Source of the DNA: Methylocystis sp. KS32
GTDB lineage: Bacteria; Pseudomonadota; Alphaproteobacteria; Rhizobiales; Beijerinckiaceae
Length of the DNA stretch: 64,000 nt
Reading direction: 5' to 3'
Assembly (NCBI GenBank): GCA_002862095.1
Contig: PHSQ01000005.1
Coordinates: 62,001 to 126,000 of the forward strand
In this document: piece by piece, positions 1 through 10,465 of the stretch
How the letters are laid out: each line of letters starts with the position of its first letter
Numbering within the stretch: the first letter of the stretch is position 1
Made by a program: the position numbers and the translations under genes
Notes under the pieces: model-generated
Seen by the model: the letters and a program-made list of their open reading frames with translations, nothing else
Told to the model about the DNA's origin: nothing
Database searches by the model: none

Positions 1-220
1 CCGCCATACGGCGCAGCCACTCGATATCGCCCCCTGCGGAAAAGCTTCGTCCGGCGCCTTGGATCGCGACGATGCGGACCCTCTCGTTTTCCGCCAGGCG
101 TCGGAGAGTTGCGCTCATAAGCGCAACAAGCCCATCGTCGAAGGCGTTGTGACGCTCCGGACGATTGAGCGTAAGGGTCGCGACGCCGTGGCGGTCGGTG
201 GACAGAAGCAGGTCAGGCAT
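1..220 (-). CDS. Enoyl-CoA hydratase/isomerase family protein (5' part only; probably methylglutaconyl-CoA hydratase)
   Basis: This is the N-terminal ~73 residues of a crotonase-fold protein that runs off the left edge of the window. It begins MPDLLLSTDRHG and contains the family hallmark LTLNRPERHNAFDD, followed by GAGRSFSAGGDIEWL, the oxyanion-hole region that binds the acyl-CoA thioester. Only 7 bases separate it from the stop of the methylcrotonyl-CoA carboxylase beta gene on the same strand. A role as 3-methylglutaconyl-CoA hydratase, the next step of leucine breakdown, is therefore likely. The family assignment is read from the sequence and the substrate is inferred from context. The C-terminal part, which would help fix the subfamily, is outside the window. 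Confidence 0.85.
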   Translation of the reverse strand, partial: MPDLLLSTDRHGVATLTLNRPERHNAFDDGLVALMSATLRRLAENERVRIVAIQGAGRSFSAGGDIEWLRRMA

Positions 221-227
221 GGCGCGT

Positions 228-1835
228 TCACATCCGAAATAAGCCGAAGCGCGTCTCCTCAATCGGAGCATGGGCGCCGATCGCAAGACAAAGACCGAGC
301 ACGCGCCGCGTGTCTGCGGGATCTATTACGCCGTCGTCCCAAAGCCGAGCGCTGGAGTAGAGAGGAAGGCCCTGACGTTCGTATTGTTCGCGTATCGGCG
401 CTTGAATCCCCGCCTCGTCCTCCTCGCTCCAGCTTTCGCCCCGAGTCTCGGCGGCGTCGCGCCGGATCCGCGAGAGAACGCGCGCCGCTTGTTCGCCGCC
501 CATCACGCTGATCCTGGCGTTCGGCCATATCCACAGGAAGCGCGGGGAATAGGCGCGCCCGCACATGGCATAGTTACCGGCGCCGAAACTACCGCCGACG
601 ATGACCGTGAATTTCGGCACGGCGGCGGTCGCGACGGCCGTCACGAGCTTTGCCCCGTCTTTGGCGATTCCGCCGGCCTCGTATTTGGCGCCGACCATGA
701 AGCCGGTTGTGTTTTGGAGAAAGATCAGGGGCGTTCGCCGCTTCGCTGCGAGTTCGATGAAATGCGCGCCCTTCAGAGCGCTCTCCGAAAAGAGGATCCC
801 GTCATTGGCGAGGATGGCGACGCGATAGCCGCAGATATGGGCGAACCCCGTAACCAACGTCGGCCCATAGAGCGGCTTGAACTCGTCGAAGACACTGTCG
901 TCGACGATGCGCGCGATTATGGCGCGGGCGTCATAGGCCCGCCGTGCGTCGGTCGGCGCGAGGCCGCGCAGCTCCTCCGCGGCATAACGCGGCGGCAGCG
1001 GCTCCCGCGCAATCTGCATGTGGACTTCGGGTTCGTCAAGAGTGGCGATCGCTCTGCGCGCTAGCTCCAGCGCATGACGGTCGTCCAGGGCGTAGTGGTC
1101 GGTGACGCCGGAGCGACGACAATGCACGTCGGCGCCTCCGAGGTCTTCCGCCGTCACCACCTCTCCGGTCGCGGCCGCCACCAGCGGCGGCCCGCCAAGA
1201 AAGATCGCTCCCTCGTTGCGCACAATGATCGCTTCGTCGCACATTGCTGGAACATAGGCGCCGCCCGCCGTGCATAATCCCATCACGACGGCGATTTGCG
1301 CCACGCCCTGGGCCGACATCCGCGCTTGATTGTAAAAGATACGCCCAAAATGATCGCGATCGGGAAAGACTTCGTCCTGTGTCGGTAGATTGGCGCCGCC
1401 GGAGTCGACAAGATAGATGCAAGGCAGCCGATTCTCGGCGGCGATCTCCTGCGCGCGCAGATGCTTCTTTACGGTGATCGGGAAATAGACGCCGCCCTTC
1501 ACCGTGGCGTCGTTCGCGATAATCATGCATAACCGACCGTGGACTCGACCGACGCCGGCGACGACGCCGCCACAGGCGACGTCGCCGTCATAAAGCCCGT
1601 GCGCCGCGAAGCGTCCGATTTCGAGAAAGGGCGACAGCGGATCAATCAGCGCCTCGATCCGGTCGCGCGCCAGCATCTTGCCACGGCCCACATGGCGCGC
1701 CCGCGCGCTTTCTCCCCCTCCGAGCCGAATGCGATCGAAGGTTTGCCTCAGTTCCGCGAGACGCTCAGTCGTCGCGGCGAGGTTTCGCTCGTAATCCGGA
1801 GATCCGGCGTCGACCGAGGATGAAATTACGGGCAT
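228..1835 (-). CDS. Methylcrotonoyl-CoA carboxylase beta (carboxyltransferase) subunit
   Basis: The 535-residue protein has the normal length for the carboxyltransferase subunit of the biotin enzyme 3-methylcrotonyl-CoA carboxylase, which makes 3-methylglutaconyl-CoA in leucine catabolism. It shows the paired crotonase-like N and C domains. The N domain has [17 protein letters not shown] and [19 protein letters not shown]. The C domain has [20 protein letters not shown] and [16 protein letters not shown], which position the acyl-CoA and carboxybiotin. Residues close to the propionyl-CoA carboxylase family are present, but the [22 protein letters not shown] signature is typical of MCC. The start has a purine-rich AGAGG stretch upstream. 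It is followed at once by a crotonase gene and preceded by isovaleryl-CoA dehydrogenase, which supports the leucine role. The biotin-carrying alpha subunit is not in the window, so it is presumably further left or elsewhere. Confidence 0.93.
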   Translation of the reverse strand: MPVISSSVDAGSPDYERNLAATTERLAELRQTFDRIRLGGGESARARHVGRGKMLARDRIEALIDPLSPFLEIGRFAAHGLYDGDVACGGVVAGVGRVHGRLCMIIANDATVKGGVYFPITVKKHLRAQEIAAENRLPCIYLVDSGGANLPTQDEVFPDRDHFGRIFYNQARMSAQGVAQIAVVMGLCTAGGAYVPAMCDEAIIVRNEGAIFLGGPPLVAAATGEVVTAEDLGGADVHCRRSGVTDHYALDDRHALELARRAIATLDEPEVHMQIAREPLPPRYAAEELRGLAPTDARRAYDARAIIARIVDDSVFDEFKPLYGPTLVTGFAHICGYRVAILANDGILFSESALKGAHFIELAAKRRTPLIFLQNTTGFMVGAKYEAGGIAKDGAKLVTAVATAAVPKFTVIVGGSFGAGNYAMCGRAYSPRFLWIWPNARISVMGGEQAARVLSRIRRDAAETRGESWSEEDEAGIQAPIREQYERQGLPLYSSARLWDDGVIDPADTRRVLGLCLAIGAHAPIEETRFGLFRM

Positions 1836-1865
1836 TCTGGCCTCTCTCGCGTCGGCGACGAAGTA

Positions 1866-3035
1866 TTACGCGCTTTCCTCGAACAACTCGCGCCCGATCA
1901 ACATGCGACGAATCTCGCTGGTGCCCGCGCCTATTTCATAGAGCTTCGCGTCGCGCAGCAGACGCCCCGTTGGATAATCGTTCATGTATCCGTTGCCGCC
2001 GAGACACTGGATCGCTTCGATAGCCATGTGCGTCGCGCGCTCGGCGGCGAACAGAATCGCGCCGGCAGCGTCCTTTCGCGACACACAACCGGCGTCGCAG
2101 GTTTTCGCCACGGCATAGACGTAGGCGCGGGTTGCGCTCAAAGCGGTGTACATGTCGGCGAGCTTGCCCTGCATGATTTCGAATTCGCCGATGGAGTGAC
2201 CGAATTGCTTGCGGTTGTGCATGTATGGGAGAACCACGTCCAGACAGGCGTGCATGATGCCGATCGGGCCGCCGGCGAGAGCAGCTCTCTCGTAGTCGAG
2301 TCCGCTCATCAGCACCTTGAGGCCTCGATCCGGCTCGCCGAGTACGTTATCCGCCGGGACTTCGCAGTCTTCGAACAAGAGCTCGCAGGTGTTGGAGCCC
2401 CGCATGCCGAGCTTGTCCAGCTTCGGCATGCGCCGCAACCCCTTGAAGTCTCCTTCGACAATGAAGGCCGTGATCCCATGCGCGCCGGCGCTGGGTAAGG
2501 TCTTGGCGTAGACGATCACGATGTGGGCGTCGGGCCCGTTGGTAACCCACATCTTATTGCCATTGAGAACGTAGCGATCGCCGCGACGCTCCGCGCGCAT
2601 TTGCATGTTGAGAACGTCGGAGCCAGCCGCAGGCTCCGACATGGCGAGCGCGCCGACGTGTTCGCCTAAGAGAAGCTTCGGCAGAAAGCGCAGTATTTGC
2701 GCCCGCGCGCCGTGGCGCTGGATTTGATTGATGCAAAGATTGCAATGCGCGCCATAGGAAAGTCCGACAGAGGCGGAGGCGCGGCTGATCTCCTCCATGG
2801 CGACCACATGAGCGAGATAGCCGAGGCCTACGCCTCCATATTCCTCGGGAACCGAGACGCCGAGGAGGCCCATGTTCCCCATCTTGCGCCACAGGTCCGG
2901 GGGAAATGCGTTATCCGTATCAATTCTCGCGGCGCGCGGGGCGATTTCACGCGCTGCAAATTCAGCGACGTTGCGGCGAAGCATCTCGACTTCGTCGCCC
3001 AGCCCGAAATCCATCGTCGGAACCCACTGATACAT
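1866..3035 (-). CDS. ivd: Isovaleryl-CoA dehydrogenase
   Basis: This 389-residue acyl-CoA dehydrogenase oxidises isovaleryl-CoA to 3-methylcrotonyl-CoA, passing electrons from FAD to ETF. Family signatures are visible: [16 protein letters not shown] in the FAD/substrate region, [17 protein letters not shown], and the C-terminal [22 protein letters not shown] and [18 protein letters not shown]. The glutamate in [15 protein letters not shown] sits where isovaleryl-CoA dehydrogenases place their catalytic base, in the middle of the protein rather than near residue 376 as in straight-chain enzymes. That is what separates it from other acyl-CoA dehydrogenases. A GAGGTG ribosome site lies 5-6 bases before the chosen ATG. 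It heads the MCC-beta and hydratase genes on the same strand (30-base gap). Confidence 0.93.
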   Translation of the reverse strand: MYQWVPTMDFGLGDEVEMLRRNVAEFAAREIAPRAARIDTDNAFPPDLWRKMGNMGLLGVSVPEEYGGVGLGYLAHVVAMEEISRASASVGLSYGAHCNLCINQIQRHGARAQILRFLPKLLLGEHVGALAMSEPAAGSDVLNMQMRAERRGDRYVLNGNKMWVTNGPDAHIVIVYAKTLPSAGAHGITAFIVEGDFKGLRRMPKLDKLGMRGSNTCELLFEDCEVPADNVLGEPDRGLKVLMSGLDYERAALAGGPIGIMHACLDVVLPYMHNRKQFGHSIGEFEIMQGKLADMYTALSATRAYVYAVAKTCDAGCVSRKDAAGAILFAAERATHMAIEAIQCLGGNGYMNDYPTGRLLRDAKLYEIGAGTSEIRRMLIGRELFEESA

Positions 3036-3201
3036 CGACGCACCTCGGGCGTCTCAAGCGGCGCCTCTTATCGGGAATCATTGCGTTACGATAGGCCGGT
3101 TTCCTTGCCGTATCCGCCATCGTTGATTCGCCCGCCGCTTCGCGACTTACGGTTCAACGATGGCTGACGCCAGCCGGTATATTTCGCCCTCCGAAAGCGT
3201 T

Positions 3202-5157
3202 TCAAGGAGACGCCAGCGGAGGCAGACGAGCAAAGAAGTTTAAAGACTCTGGATTAGCGAGCGCCTCGATATTCTTCACGGCGCGTCCATGCAAGACGTC
3301 GCGGACGGCGAGTTCGACGAGCTTGCCGGAGCGCGTGTGAGGGAGTTCGGGCGCTTCGATGATCGCCGCCGGCACATGGCGTGGCGAGGCCTCGTCGCTC
3401 AATCTGCGACCGATACATTCTCGGAGCTTGGAACTCAGGCGCTCGCCGGCGCGAAGCTTGACGAAGAGCAGTATGCGTTGGACGCCGCTCGCTTCTTGAC
3501 CGACGGCCAGACATTCCTCGATCTGTGGGAAGGACTCGACGATTCGATAGAGTTCCGCGGTGCCGATGCGGACCCCTTGTGGATTAAGGGTTGTGTCGGA
3601 GCGCCCGTGGATGACGAAGCCGCCGGACTCGGTCTGCGTCGCAAAGTCGCCATGGCGCCAGACGCCAGGGAAGCTTGAGAAATAGGCGTTTTGGTATTTC
3701 TCAGCCCCGGGATCGTTCCAAAAGCCAATTGGCATCGAGGGGAAGGCGCCGGTGCAGACGAGCTCCCCCTGGGTCTCGAAGAGTCTATGACCGTTGTCGT
3801 CCCAAATTTCGACCGCCATGCCAAGACCCGGGCCCTGAATCTCGCCCCGGATCACTGGAGACCAGGGATTCCCGAGAACGAAGCAGGAGAGGATATCGGT
3901 TCCACCGCTGATCGAGGCGAGCTGTGTCTTTGGCGCCACCTCCCGGTAAACATAGTCGAAGCCTTCCGGAGCGAGGGGTGAACCCGTCGAGGCGACGAGG
4001 CGCATCGCGCCGAGGTCATGGGTTTTCCTTGGCTCGAGACCCAGCTTCTGCGCCGCGCGCAGGAACCCGGCCGAAACGCCGAAGAGTGTCGCGCGCTCGC
4101 GCTCGGCGAAGTCGAAGAGAGCGGCGCCATCGCGATCCATGGGAAAGCCGTCGTAGAGCAGGATCGTCGCGCGGCTCGCGAGCGCCGAAGCGAGCCAGTT
4201 CCACATCATCCATCCAGTCGTTGTCGCGAAGAACACCCGATCGCCGGCGCGGATATCGCAGTGAAGCCGATGCTCCTTCATATGCTGCAGGAGGCTGCCG
4301 CCAGCACTGTGAACGATGCATTTAGGCGCGCCCGTGGTGCCGGAAGAGAAGACGATGTAAAGCGGGTGATCGAAGGGCAGAAGCGCGAAATTCAGGGGCG
4401 CGCCGTCGTGCTCGGAGAGCGCGTCGGGCCAGAGCCGCGCCTTGGGGAAGCCGTCGAGAGACGACTCGGCGTGAAGATAAGGGACGACGAGCACGGTTTC
4501 GAGATCGGGCAGTCGCGCGGCGATCTCGCCCGCCTGCGCCAGTCGGTCCAAGGCTTGTTCCTTGTAAAAATAGCCATCGGCGACGATCAACGCCTTGGGC
4601 GCGATCTGGCCAAACCGGTCCAAGACGGCGGCCGCGCCGAAGTCCGGCGAGCAGGACGCCCACACCGCTCCCAGGCTTGCGGTCGCCAGCATGCCGACGA
4701 TAGCCTCCGGCGCATTGTGAAGATAAGCCGCCACACGATCGCCTGGCTGGACGCCGCAATTGCGCAAATAGGCTGCAAGCGCCGCCACTTGACGTTTCAA
4801 CGCGCCGAAGGCGAGCGCGCGACGCTCCTGCCCTTCTCCTTGAAACACGATGGCTATGTCGGCGTCGGCGCGCGGACGCAGCAGGTTTTGCGCGAAGTTC
4901 AGCCGAGCTTCCGGAAACCAGCGCGCGCCGGGCATCTTTGCTCCATCCACGAGGATGCGCTCGGCCTTCTCGCCGATAATTTCACAATAATCCCAAAGCC
5001 GGGACCAAAAAGCATCGCGATGCGCCAGGCTCCAGGCATGGAGACCGGCGTAGTCGAATGTTTCCGCATACTCCGCGGTCTGGGGATCGCCGTGGGCGAA
5101 AGCTGTGAGCAGCGCCGCAGCTTTAAACTCCGGATCGGGGTTCCAGAGGATAGTCAT
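3202..5157 (-). CDS. Acetoacetyl-CoA synthetase (acetoacetate--CoA ligase)
   Basis: The 651-residue ANL-superfamily enzyme has the usual length for acetoacetyl-CoA synthetase, which activates acetoacetate with ATP and CoA. The phosphate-binding motif YIVFSSGTTGAPKCIVHSAG is present, as is GRSDTTLNPQGVRIGTAELY, and the C-terminal HTRSGKLVELAVRDVLHG carries the catalytic lysine of the adenylation half reaction. The N-terminal ACAS_N-like block (RLWDYCEIIGEKA, FPEARLNFAQNLLRP) is typical of this subfamily and not of acetyl-CoA synthetase. It lies upstream of the leucine genes on the same strand with a ~170-base gap. It would recover the acetoacetate released at the end of leucine and tyrosine breakdown. 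A 140-base divergent promoter region separates it from phhA. Confidence 0.93.
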   Translation of the reverse strand: MTILWNPDPEFKAAALLTAFAHGDPQTAEYAETFDYAGLHAWSLAHRDAFWSRLWDYCEIIGEKAERILVDGAKMPGARWFPEARLNFAQNLLRPRADADIAIVFQGEGQERRALAFGALKRQVAALAAYLRNCGVQPGDRVAAYLHNAPEAIVGMLATASLGAVWASCSPDFGAAAVLDRFGQIAPKALIVADGYFYKEQALDRLAQAGEIAARLPDLETVLVVPYLHAESSLDGFPKARLWPDALSEHDGAPLNFALLPFDHPLYIVFSSGTTGAPKCIVHSAGGSLLQHMKEHRLHCDIRAGDRVFFATTTGWMMWNWLASALASRATILLYDGFPMDRDGAALFDFAERERATLFGVSAGFLRAAQKLGLEPRKTHDLGAMRLVASTGSPLAPEGFDYVYREVAPKTQLASISGGTDILSCFVLGNPWSPVIRGEIQGPGLGMAVEIWDDNGHRLFETQGELVCTGAFPSMPIGFWNDPGAEKYQNAYFSSFPGVWRHGDFATQTESGGFVIHGRSDTTLNPQGVRIGTAELYRIVESFPQIEECLAVGQEASGVQRILLFVKLRAGERLSSKLRECIGRRLSDEASPRHVPAAIIEAPELPHTRSGKLVELAVRDVLHGRAVKNIEALANPESLNFFARLPPLASP

Positions 5158-5297
5158 CGATGCGTTCGCTCCCGTGCTTCCGACATCATTGAAGCTGGCG
5201 CGGACGAGCGTCGCGACAAGAGCCGGCGACGGAGTTCGACGAAAACGGTAATTTCCGGTCGATCGTAATGCACATTGAGCGGTGACGCTCCATATAA

Positions 5298-6227
5298 ATG
5301 GCGAAGCGTCGGTTCGCGCCCAGCGGGAAAGGGCGCAGGGAGAAGCTCTTGTCTCCGGGCGTCAGGAATCGTTTCGCCATAGCCCACCGCAATGCGGATT
5401 GGACGATAGACCAGGATTGGCCTTCATACTCGCGCGAGGAGCACGATCGATGGGATCGTCTGTTCGCGCGGCAAGCGAAATTGCTGCCAGGGCGGGCCTG
5501 CCAGGCCTTTCTGGAGGCGATGACCAGGCTAGAGCTGTCGCGCTCAGGCGTGCCGAATTTCGCGGATTTGAGCAAACGGCTTTCGGCTCTGACCGGCTGG
5601 AGCGTGATCGCCGTCGCCGGGCTCATTCCCGACGACGCCTTCTTCGAGCACCTCGCCAACCGGCGCTTTCCTGCCGGGGCTTTCATTCGTCCCGAAGCCG
5701 AGTTCGATTATCTCGAGGAGCCCGACGTGTTCCATGACGTTTTCGGCCATGTTCCTCTGCTCGCCGACCCGGTCTATGCGCGATACCTGCAGGCTTATGG
5801 CGAGGCCGGTCGCCGCGCGCTCGGCCTCGGCCAACTGCATAATCTCGCTCGTCTTTACTGGTACACCGTGGAATTCGGGCTGATGCGAACGCCCGATGGC
5901 CTGCGAATTTTCGGCGCGGGAATCATGTCCTCGCCGGCCGAGACGGTGTTCTGCCTCGAGGATTCGTCCCCCAACAGGGTGCTCTTCGAACTCGAGCGCG
6001 TCATGCGCACGAAATATATCATCAGCGATTTCCAGCAGACCTATTTTGTGATCGAAGGATTCGAAGAGTTGCTGCGCGCTTGCGGCCAGGATTTTGGACC
6101 GCTCTATTCCCGCTTGCGTCAGGCGGCGGACATCGAGGCCGATGAACTCACGCGGCAGGATCGAATCCTCACGCGGGGAGACTTCAGCTATTTTCGCGCG
6201 AAGGGCTTTGCTCCACATGCGGCGTGA
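5298..6227 (+). CDS. phhA: Phenylalanine 4-monooxygenase
   Basis: This is a 309-residue single-domain, tetrahydropterin-dependent aromatic amino acid hydroxylase that converts phenylalanine to tyrosine. The iron ligands are readable: His146 and His151 in PDVFHDVFGHVPLL and Glu192 in LYWYTVEFGLM. There is no N-terminal ACT regulatory domain, as expected for the bacterial enzyme. No good Shine-Dalgarno site is visible before the ATG, so the start is moderately certain. The first ~25 basic residues are an extension ahead of the usual start of the fold. The gene is divergent from the acetoacetyl-CoA synthetase gene. Its last 44 bases overlap the end of fah on the opposite strand, so the two transcripts must be antisense there. 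It feeds the tyrosine pathway encoded next door. Confidence 0.95.
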   Translation: MAKRRFAPSGKGRREKLLSPGVRNRFAIAHRNADWTIDQDWPSYSREEHDRWDRLFARQAKLLPGRACQAFLEAMTRLELSRSGVPNFADLSKRLSALTGWSVIAVAGLIPDDAFFEHLANRRFPAGAFIRPEAEFDYLEEPDVFHDVFGHVPLLADPVYARYLQAYGEAGRRALGLGQLHNLARLYWYTVEFGLMRTPDGLRIFGAGIMSSPAETVFCLEDSSPNRVLFELERVMRTKYIISDFQQTYFVIEGFEELLRACGQDFGPLYSRLRQAADIEADELTRQDRILTRGDFSYFRAKGFAPHAA

Positions 6228-7221
6228 CCCGCTGCTCGATGCTTCCGAAGATCGAGCGGCCGTCAAGATCAAGCATCTCGATGCGCACGGTATCGCCCGC
6301 GTCGAGAAATCGCGTGCGCGGCGCGCCGTCGAGCAGGGTCTCGACGACCCGCTGCTCCGCAAGGCAGGAATAGCCGACTCCGCCCCGCGCGATCGGCCGA
6401 CCAGGGCCTCCGTCCCGTCCGCGATTCGAGACCGTTCCGGAGCCGATGATCGTGCCCGCGCCAAGCGCTCGGGTGAAGGCGGCATGCGCGATCAGCCGCC
6501 CGAAATCGAAGGTCATGTCGCGGCCGGCGTCGGGACGGCCGAGCGGAGCGCCGTTGACGTAGGAGAGTAGAGGCAAGCAAAGCTTGGCTCCCCGCCAAGC
6601 ATCGCCCAATTCCTCGGGCGTCACCGCGACTGGCGAAAAAGCGGAAGCCGGCTTGGATTGAAAGAAGCCGAACCCCTTCGAGACCTCGGCGGGGATGAGT
6701 TCTCGAAGGCTCACATCGTTCACGAGCATGAGAAGCTTGATGTGAGCGCGGGCGCTCAGTGGATCCACGCCCATTGGAACGTCGTCGGTCACGACGGCGA
6801 CTTCAGCCTCGAGATCGAGACCATGGGCCTTGTCCAGCAACGGAATGGGCTCGCAGGGACCAAGAAAGCGGTCCGACCCGCCCTGATAGAGGAGAGGGTC
6901 TGTCCAGAAATGAGCCGGCGTCTCGGCGCCGCGCGCCCTGCGAACGAGTTCGACGTGATTCACATAGCCAGAGCCGTCGGCCCATTGATAGGCGCGCGGC
7001 AATGGGGCCGCGCAAGCGCATGGATGAAAAGGGAAACTCGGTGCGGCGCCTCTGTCGAGCGCCGTCGCGAGGGCGGTAAGCCTTGGCTCCATGCGCGCCC
7101 AGTCGTCAAGTGCGGCTTGCATTGTCCCCGCGATCGCTCCAGCATCCGTGGCCCGTTCGAGGTCGCGCGACACAACAATCAATCGGCCATCGCGTCCCCC
7201 CATCAATGACGCCAGTTTCAT
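6184..7221 (-). CDS. Fumarylacetoacetase
   Basis: The 345-residue fumarylacetoacetate hydrolase family protein would cleave fumarylacetoacetate to fumarate and acetoacetate, the last step of tyrosine breakdown. The family core is seen: [20 protein letters not shown] with the acidic metal ligands, [20 protein letters not shown], and [17 protein letters not shown]. The length suits the short bacterial form rather than the ~420-residue animal type. It overlaps hmgA by 4 bases (ATGA) and hmgA in turn overlaps hppD, which indicates a translationally coupled operon. Its 3' end overlaps the convergent phhA gene by 44 bases. Confidence 0.93.
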   Translation of the reverse strand: MKLASLMGGRDGRLIVVSRDLERATDAGAIAGTMQAALDDWARMEPRLTALATALDRGAAPSFPFHPCACAAPLPRAYQWADGSGYVNHVELVRRARGAETPAHFWTDPLLYQGGSDRFLGPCEPIPLLDKAHGLDLEAEVAVVTDDVPMGVDPLSARAHIKLLMLVNDVSLRELIPAEVSKGFGFFQSKPASAFSPVAVTPEELGDAWRGAKLCLPLLSYVNGAPLGRPDAGRDMTFDFGRLIAHAAFTRALGAGTIIGSGTVSNRGRDGGPGRPIARGGVGYSCLAEQRVVETLLDGAPRTRFLDAGDTVRIEMLDLDGRSIFGSIEQRVTPHVEQSPSRENS

Positions 7222-8543
7222 GACGAGAGCCCTTCGATCGAGCCGTCGAAGCGCTTCCGCAAGCCCGACCAGCAGTCGGCGTAATCCTGTTGAAGCGTCG
7301 GCAGCGCCGCCGCATATTCGGTCAGACGCTGGGGAAGACGTGTTTCCAACATGAAGGCGAGCGCACCGCCCAGACGCTCCGGCTCCAACGCGCCCGCTCG
7401 CGCGCGTTCATAGGCCACGGCGTCCGGCCCGTGCGGGCACATCATATTGTGCAGCGACATGCCGCCAGGCTCGAACCCCTCTGGCTTGGCGTCATAAGCG
7501 CCAAAGACCAGGCCCATGAATTCGCTCATGACGTTCACATGGTGCCAAGGGGGGCGGAACGTGTGCTCCGCAACCTGCCAGCGCTCGGGGAAGATCACGA
7601 AATCGACGTTGGCCGCGCCCGCCTCGTTCGAAGGCGAGGTGAGCACCGTGTTGATCGACGGATCGGGATGATCGTAAAGCAATGCGCCCATTGGGCAGAA
7701 GAGGCGCAAATCGTATTTGTAAGGCGCGTAGTTTCCGTGCCAGGCGACGACGTCGAGCGGCGAGTGATCGAGCACGCAATCGTAAAATGAGCCGCCCCAT
7801 TTCACTGTAAGCGTGCAGGCCGTTTCCTTGTCCTCGAAGCCGGCGACCGGCGTCTCGAAGTCGCGGGCGTTGGCGAGACCATTGGCGCCGATCGCGCCTC
7901 GACTCGGCAGAAGGAAGGGCGCGCCATGGTTTTCACACAAGTAGCCCCGGACAGGGCCGCCGATCGGCGCGGCCTTGAACTTCACGCCGCGCGGGACGAC
8001 GCAGATTTCACCGGGCGCCGCCTCGATACGACCAAATTCGGTGACGAGGGCGAGACCACCCTGCTGCGGCAAGATCAGCAATTCGCCATCCGCGTTGCAA
8101 AAGTATGAGTCGATCATCTCTTGCGTCACGAAAAAGAGATGCGCCGACATTCCCGTGCGCAGATCGGCGTTGCCCGCGGTGGTAATCGTTCGAACGCCGG
8201 CGACGAAAGTGAGGTCTCCCTCCGGGATGGGCGGCGGCGACCAGCGAAACTGACCGACGCCGGGCGCGCGATCGAATGAGGGCGCGGTCCTCCAGAGCGG
8301 CTGATCAGCCCTGACGAAGCGGCGCGCATGCAGAACGGAGGGACGGATGCGATAGAGCCAGGATCGACGGTTGACGCCATTGGGCGCAGTGAAGGCGGTT
8401 CCCGAGAGCTGCTCGGCATAAAGACCGTAGGCGCAACGCTGCGGCGCGTTCTGGCCTCGCGGCAAGGCTCCGGGCAAGGCTTCGGTCTCGAATTCATTGC
8501 CGAATCCCCTCATGTAGCTCAGCGTTTCGGCCATCGACCTCAC
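7218..8543 (-). CDS. hmgA: Homogentisate 1,2-dioxygenase
   Basis: The 441-residue, non-heme iron ring-cleavage enzyme makes maleylacetoacetate from homogentisate. Diagnostic stretches are [19 protein letters not shown] at the N terminus, the [12 protein letters not shown] block, and the metal-binding cupin part [21 protein letters not shown] followed by [20 protein letters not shown], which holds the His/Glu iron ligands. Its length is normal for bacteria. Four-base overlaps on both sides, with hppD upstream and fah downstream, show that it is the middle gene of a compact hppD-hmgA-fah operon. Confidence 0.96.
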   Translation of the reverse strand: MRSMAETLSYMRGFGNEFETEALPGALPRGQNAPQRCAYGLYAEQLSGTAFTAPNGVNRRSWLYRIRPSVLHARRFVRADQPLWRTAPSFDRAPGVGQFRWSPPPIPEGDLTFVAGVRTITTAGNADLRTGMSAHLFFVTQEMIDSYFCNADGELLILPQQGGLALVTEFGRIEAAPGEICVVPRGVKFKAAPIGGPVRGYLCENHGAPFLLPSRGAIGANGLANARDFETPVAGFEDKETACTLTVKWGGSFYDCVLDHSPLDVVAWHGNYAPYKYDLRLFCPMGALLYDHPDPSINTVLTSPSNEAGAANVDFVIFPERWQVAEHTFRPPWHHVNVMSEFMGLVFGAYDAKPEGFEPGGMSLHNMMCPHGPDAVAYERARAGALEPERLGGALAFMLETRLPQRLTEYAAALPTLQQDYADCWSGLRKRFDGSIEGLSS

Positions 8544-9655
8544 TCCGACGCTTGCTGCAACACGCCGCGACGCAACTGATCCTCTTCCATGGCTTCGAAC
8601 AGCGCGCGGAAATTTCCCTCGCCGAAGCCATTGTCGCCCTTGCGTTGGATGAATTCGAAGAAGATCGGCCCGATCAACGCCGTGGTGAAGATTTGCAGCA
8701 ACAGGCGCGGCGGCCGACCGCCCGCAGCGCCCTCGCCATCCATCAAAATTCCGAGTTCCTTTAACGTAGCCAGGCGCTCGCCGTGCCCCCGGATGCGCCG
8801 GTCGAGGTTTTCGTAATAGGAGTCCGGCGGACGGGGCATGAATTCAAGGCCCGCGGCGCGTAGCCTCGAAACTGTCTCGAAGATGTCGTCGCAGGCGCAG
8901 GCGATGTGCTGCACGCCTTCGCCGCGATAAGCGCGCAGAAACTCTTCGATCTGGCTGCTGTCGTCGGCGCTCTCGTTGATCGGAATGCGGATCTTTCCGC
9001 AAGGACTTGTCATCGCGCGCGAATGCAGTCCCGTGAACCTGCCTTCGATGTCGAAGTAGCGGATCTGGTGGAAATTGAAGATCGCCTCGTACCAGGCCGC
9101 GACTCCGTCCATATGGCCTCGATGCACATTATTCGTGAGGTGATCTATCGCCTTCAGCCCGACTCCGACGGGACGAGGGTCACGTTTTCCGCTCCAGCGA
9201 AAATCGACGTCCCAGATTGAGCCTTTGTCGCCATAGCGGTCGACGAAATAAATCGGCGCGCCGCCTACGCCCTCGATCGCCGGAATATTTAGCTCCATCG
9301 GACCCACGCGCGACGGCGTCGCCTTCGCGCCTCTCAATAGCGCGCGCCGATAGGCGCCGGCGGCGTCGAATACGCGAAACCCGAGCGCGCAAACGGAAGG
9401 GCCGTGCGCCTTCGCAAAATCGGCCGCGACGCTTTGCGGCTCCGCGTTCAGCACGAAATTCACGTCGCCTTGCCGGTAGAGGGTGACGTTCTTGGAGCGA
9501 TGGACGCAGACAGGCGCAAATCCCATCAGCCTCAAAATGGCGTCGAGCTTTTCTGGCGTCGGGTGTGCGAATTCGACGAATTCGAAGCCGTCGACGCCGA
9601 TCGGATTATCCTCGCGTCCGATCTCGGGCTTGGTCGCGAACCCCGCGCTTCCCAT
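8540..9655 (-). CDS. 4-hydroxyphenylpyruvate dioxygenase
   Basis: This 371-residue vicinal-oxygen-chelate enzyme turns 4-hydroxyphenylpyruvate into homogentisate. The C-terminal half contains the three Fe(II) ligand sites: [20 protein letters not shown] and [10 protein letters not shown]. The reading frame is open much further upstream, but the ATG at 9655 ([18 protein letters not shown]) was chosen. It gives the usual length, and the upstream extension would run antisense through maiA without family similarity. It is the first gene of the hppD-hmgA-fah operon and overlaps hmgA by 4 bases. It diverges from maiA across a 114-base gap, which should hold promoters for both. Confidence 0.95.
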   Translation of the reverse strand: MGSAGFATKPEIGREDNPIGVDGFEFVEFAHPTPEKLDAILRLMGFAPVCVHRSKNVTLYRQGDVNFVLNAEPQSVAADFAKAHGPSVCALGFRVFDAAGAYRRALLRGAKATPSRVGPMELNIPAIEGVGGAPIYFVDRYGDKGSIWDVDFRWSGKRDPRPVGVGLKAIDHLTNNVHRGHMDGVAAWYEAIFNFHQIRYFDIEGRFTGLHSRAMTSPCGKIRIPINESADDSSQIEEFLRAYRGEGVQHIACACDDIFETVSRLRAAGLEFMPRPPDSYYENLDRRIRGHGERLATLKELGILMDGEGAAGGRPPRLLLQIFTTALIGPIFFEFIQRKGDNGFGEGNFRALFEAMEEDQLRRGVLQQASE

Positions 9656-9769
9656 GTTTGGAAACTCCTCTAGTTTTCCGAAGAACCAACTCATTAAATA
9701 TTGCAAGCGGCGTCGAGTTCGAGTCTTGTCCTCGCCAAAGTCCAAAAACGGCGGAGCTGGAAAGCGACC

Positions 9770-10414
9770 ATGATCCTTTATGATTATTTCCGGTCTTCTG
9801 CCGCATATCGCGTGCGGATCGCGCTTGGGCTTAAGGGCCTCGAGGTAGAGCATCGACCGGTCCATCTGCTGCGCGGCGGCGGGGAGCAGTTCACGCCGCG
9901 CTATCTCGCCAAAAATCCCCAGGCTCTCGTGCCCGCGCTCGAACTCGACGACGGCGTCGTGCTGTCCCAGTCGCTCGCCATCATCGAATATTTGGATGGC
10001 GCCTACCCGACGCCGCGTCTCATTCCTGCGGATCCCGTGCTCGCCGCGAAGGTCCGGGCGGTCGCGCTCACGATCGCCTGCGACACCCACCCACTCGTCA
10101 ATTTACGAGTCGCCGCCTATCTCTCGGACGAGCTGATGATTGAGCCGGAGGCGATCGAGGCATGGCGACGCCACTGGATTCTGACAGGGGGGTTGCAGGC
10201 GGTGGAGAAGCTCATCGCTCCCGCTCCCGCTCCCTTCTGCTTCGGCGCCGAGCCCACGCTCGCCGACGTCTGTCTCATCCCGCAGATCTTCTCCGCGCGG
10301 CGCTTCGCGACGCCGCTGAATCATTTCCCACGCATACTCGAAGTCGAGGCGACTTGCCTTGAACTTGAAGCGTTCAAGGCCGCGCATCCCGGGCGGCAGG
10401 CCGACGCCGAGTGA
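9770..10414 (+). CDS. maiA: Maleylacetoacetate isomerase (zeta-class GST)
   Basis: The 214-residue glutathione S-transferase-fold protein isomerises maleylacetoacetate to fumarylacetoacetate using glutathione. The N-terminal signature reads YFRSSAAYRVRIALGLKGLE. The zeta-class SSC motif appears here as Ser-Ser-Ala. LSQSLAIIEYLDGAYPTPRL is the conserved glutathione-binding and interdomain segment. The ATG at 9770 was preferred over an in-frame ATG at 9701 because it starts exactly at the family N terminus (MILYDYFRSS) and a GGAG lies 13 bases upstream. It is divergent from hppD and completes the tyrosine route. mmsA follows on the same strand after 51 bases. Confidence 0.94.
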   Translation: MILYDYFRSSAAYRVRIALGLKGLEVEHRPVHLLRGGGEQFTPRYLAKNPQALVPALELDDGVVLSQSLAIIEYLDGAYPTPRLIPADPVLAAKVRAVALTIACDTHPLVNLRVAAYLSDELMIEPEAIEAWRRHWILTGGLQAVEKLIAPAPAPFCFGAEPTLADVCLIPQIFSARRFATPLNHFPRILEVEATCLELEAFKAAHPGRQADAE

Positions 10415-10465
10415 GGCGAGTGGTCGAAGTATCCGCCGGCGATAACTAAAGGAGCGGAGACTCTG

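Noticed and set aside
4018-5268. Long plus-strand frame (416 codons) opposite acetoacetyl-CoA synthetase
   Set aside because: It is the mirror of a strongly supported gene in GC-rich DNA, is Arg/Gly/Glu-rich and has no family motifs.
9656-10090. 145-codon N-terminal extension of 4-hydroxyphenylpyruvate dioxygenase
   Set aside because: It runs antisense to maiA, lacks similarity to the family, and the internal ATG at 9655 gives the normal length.
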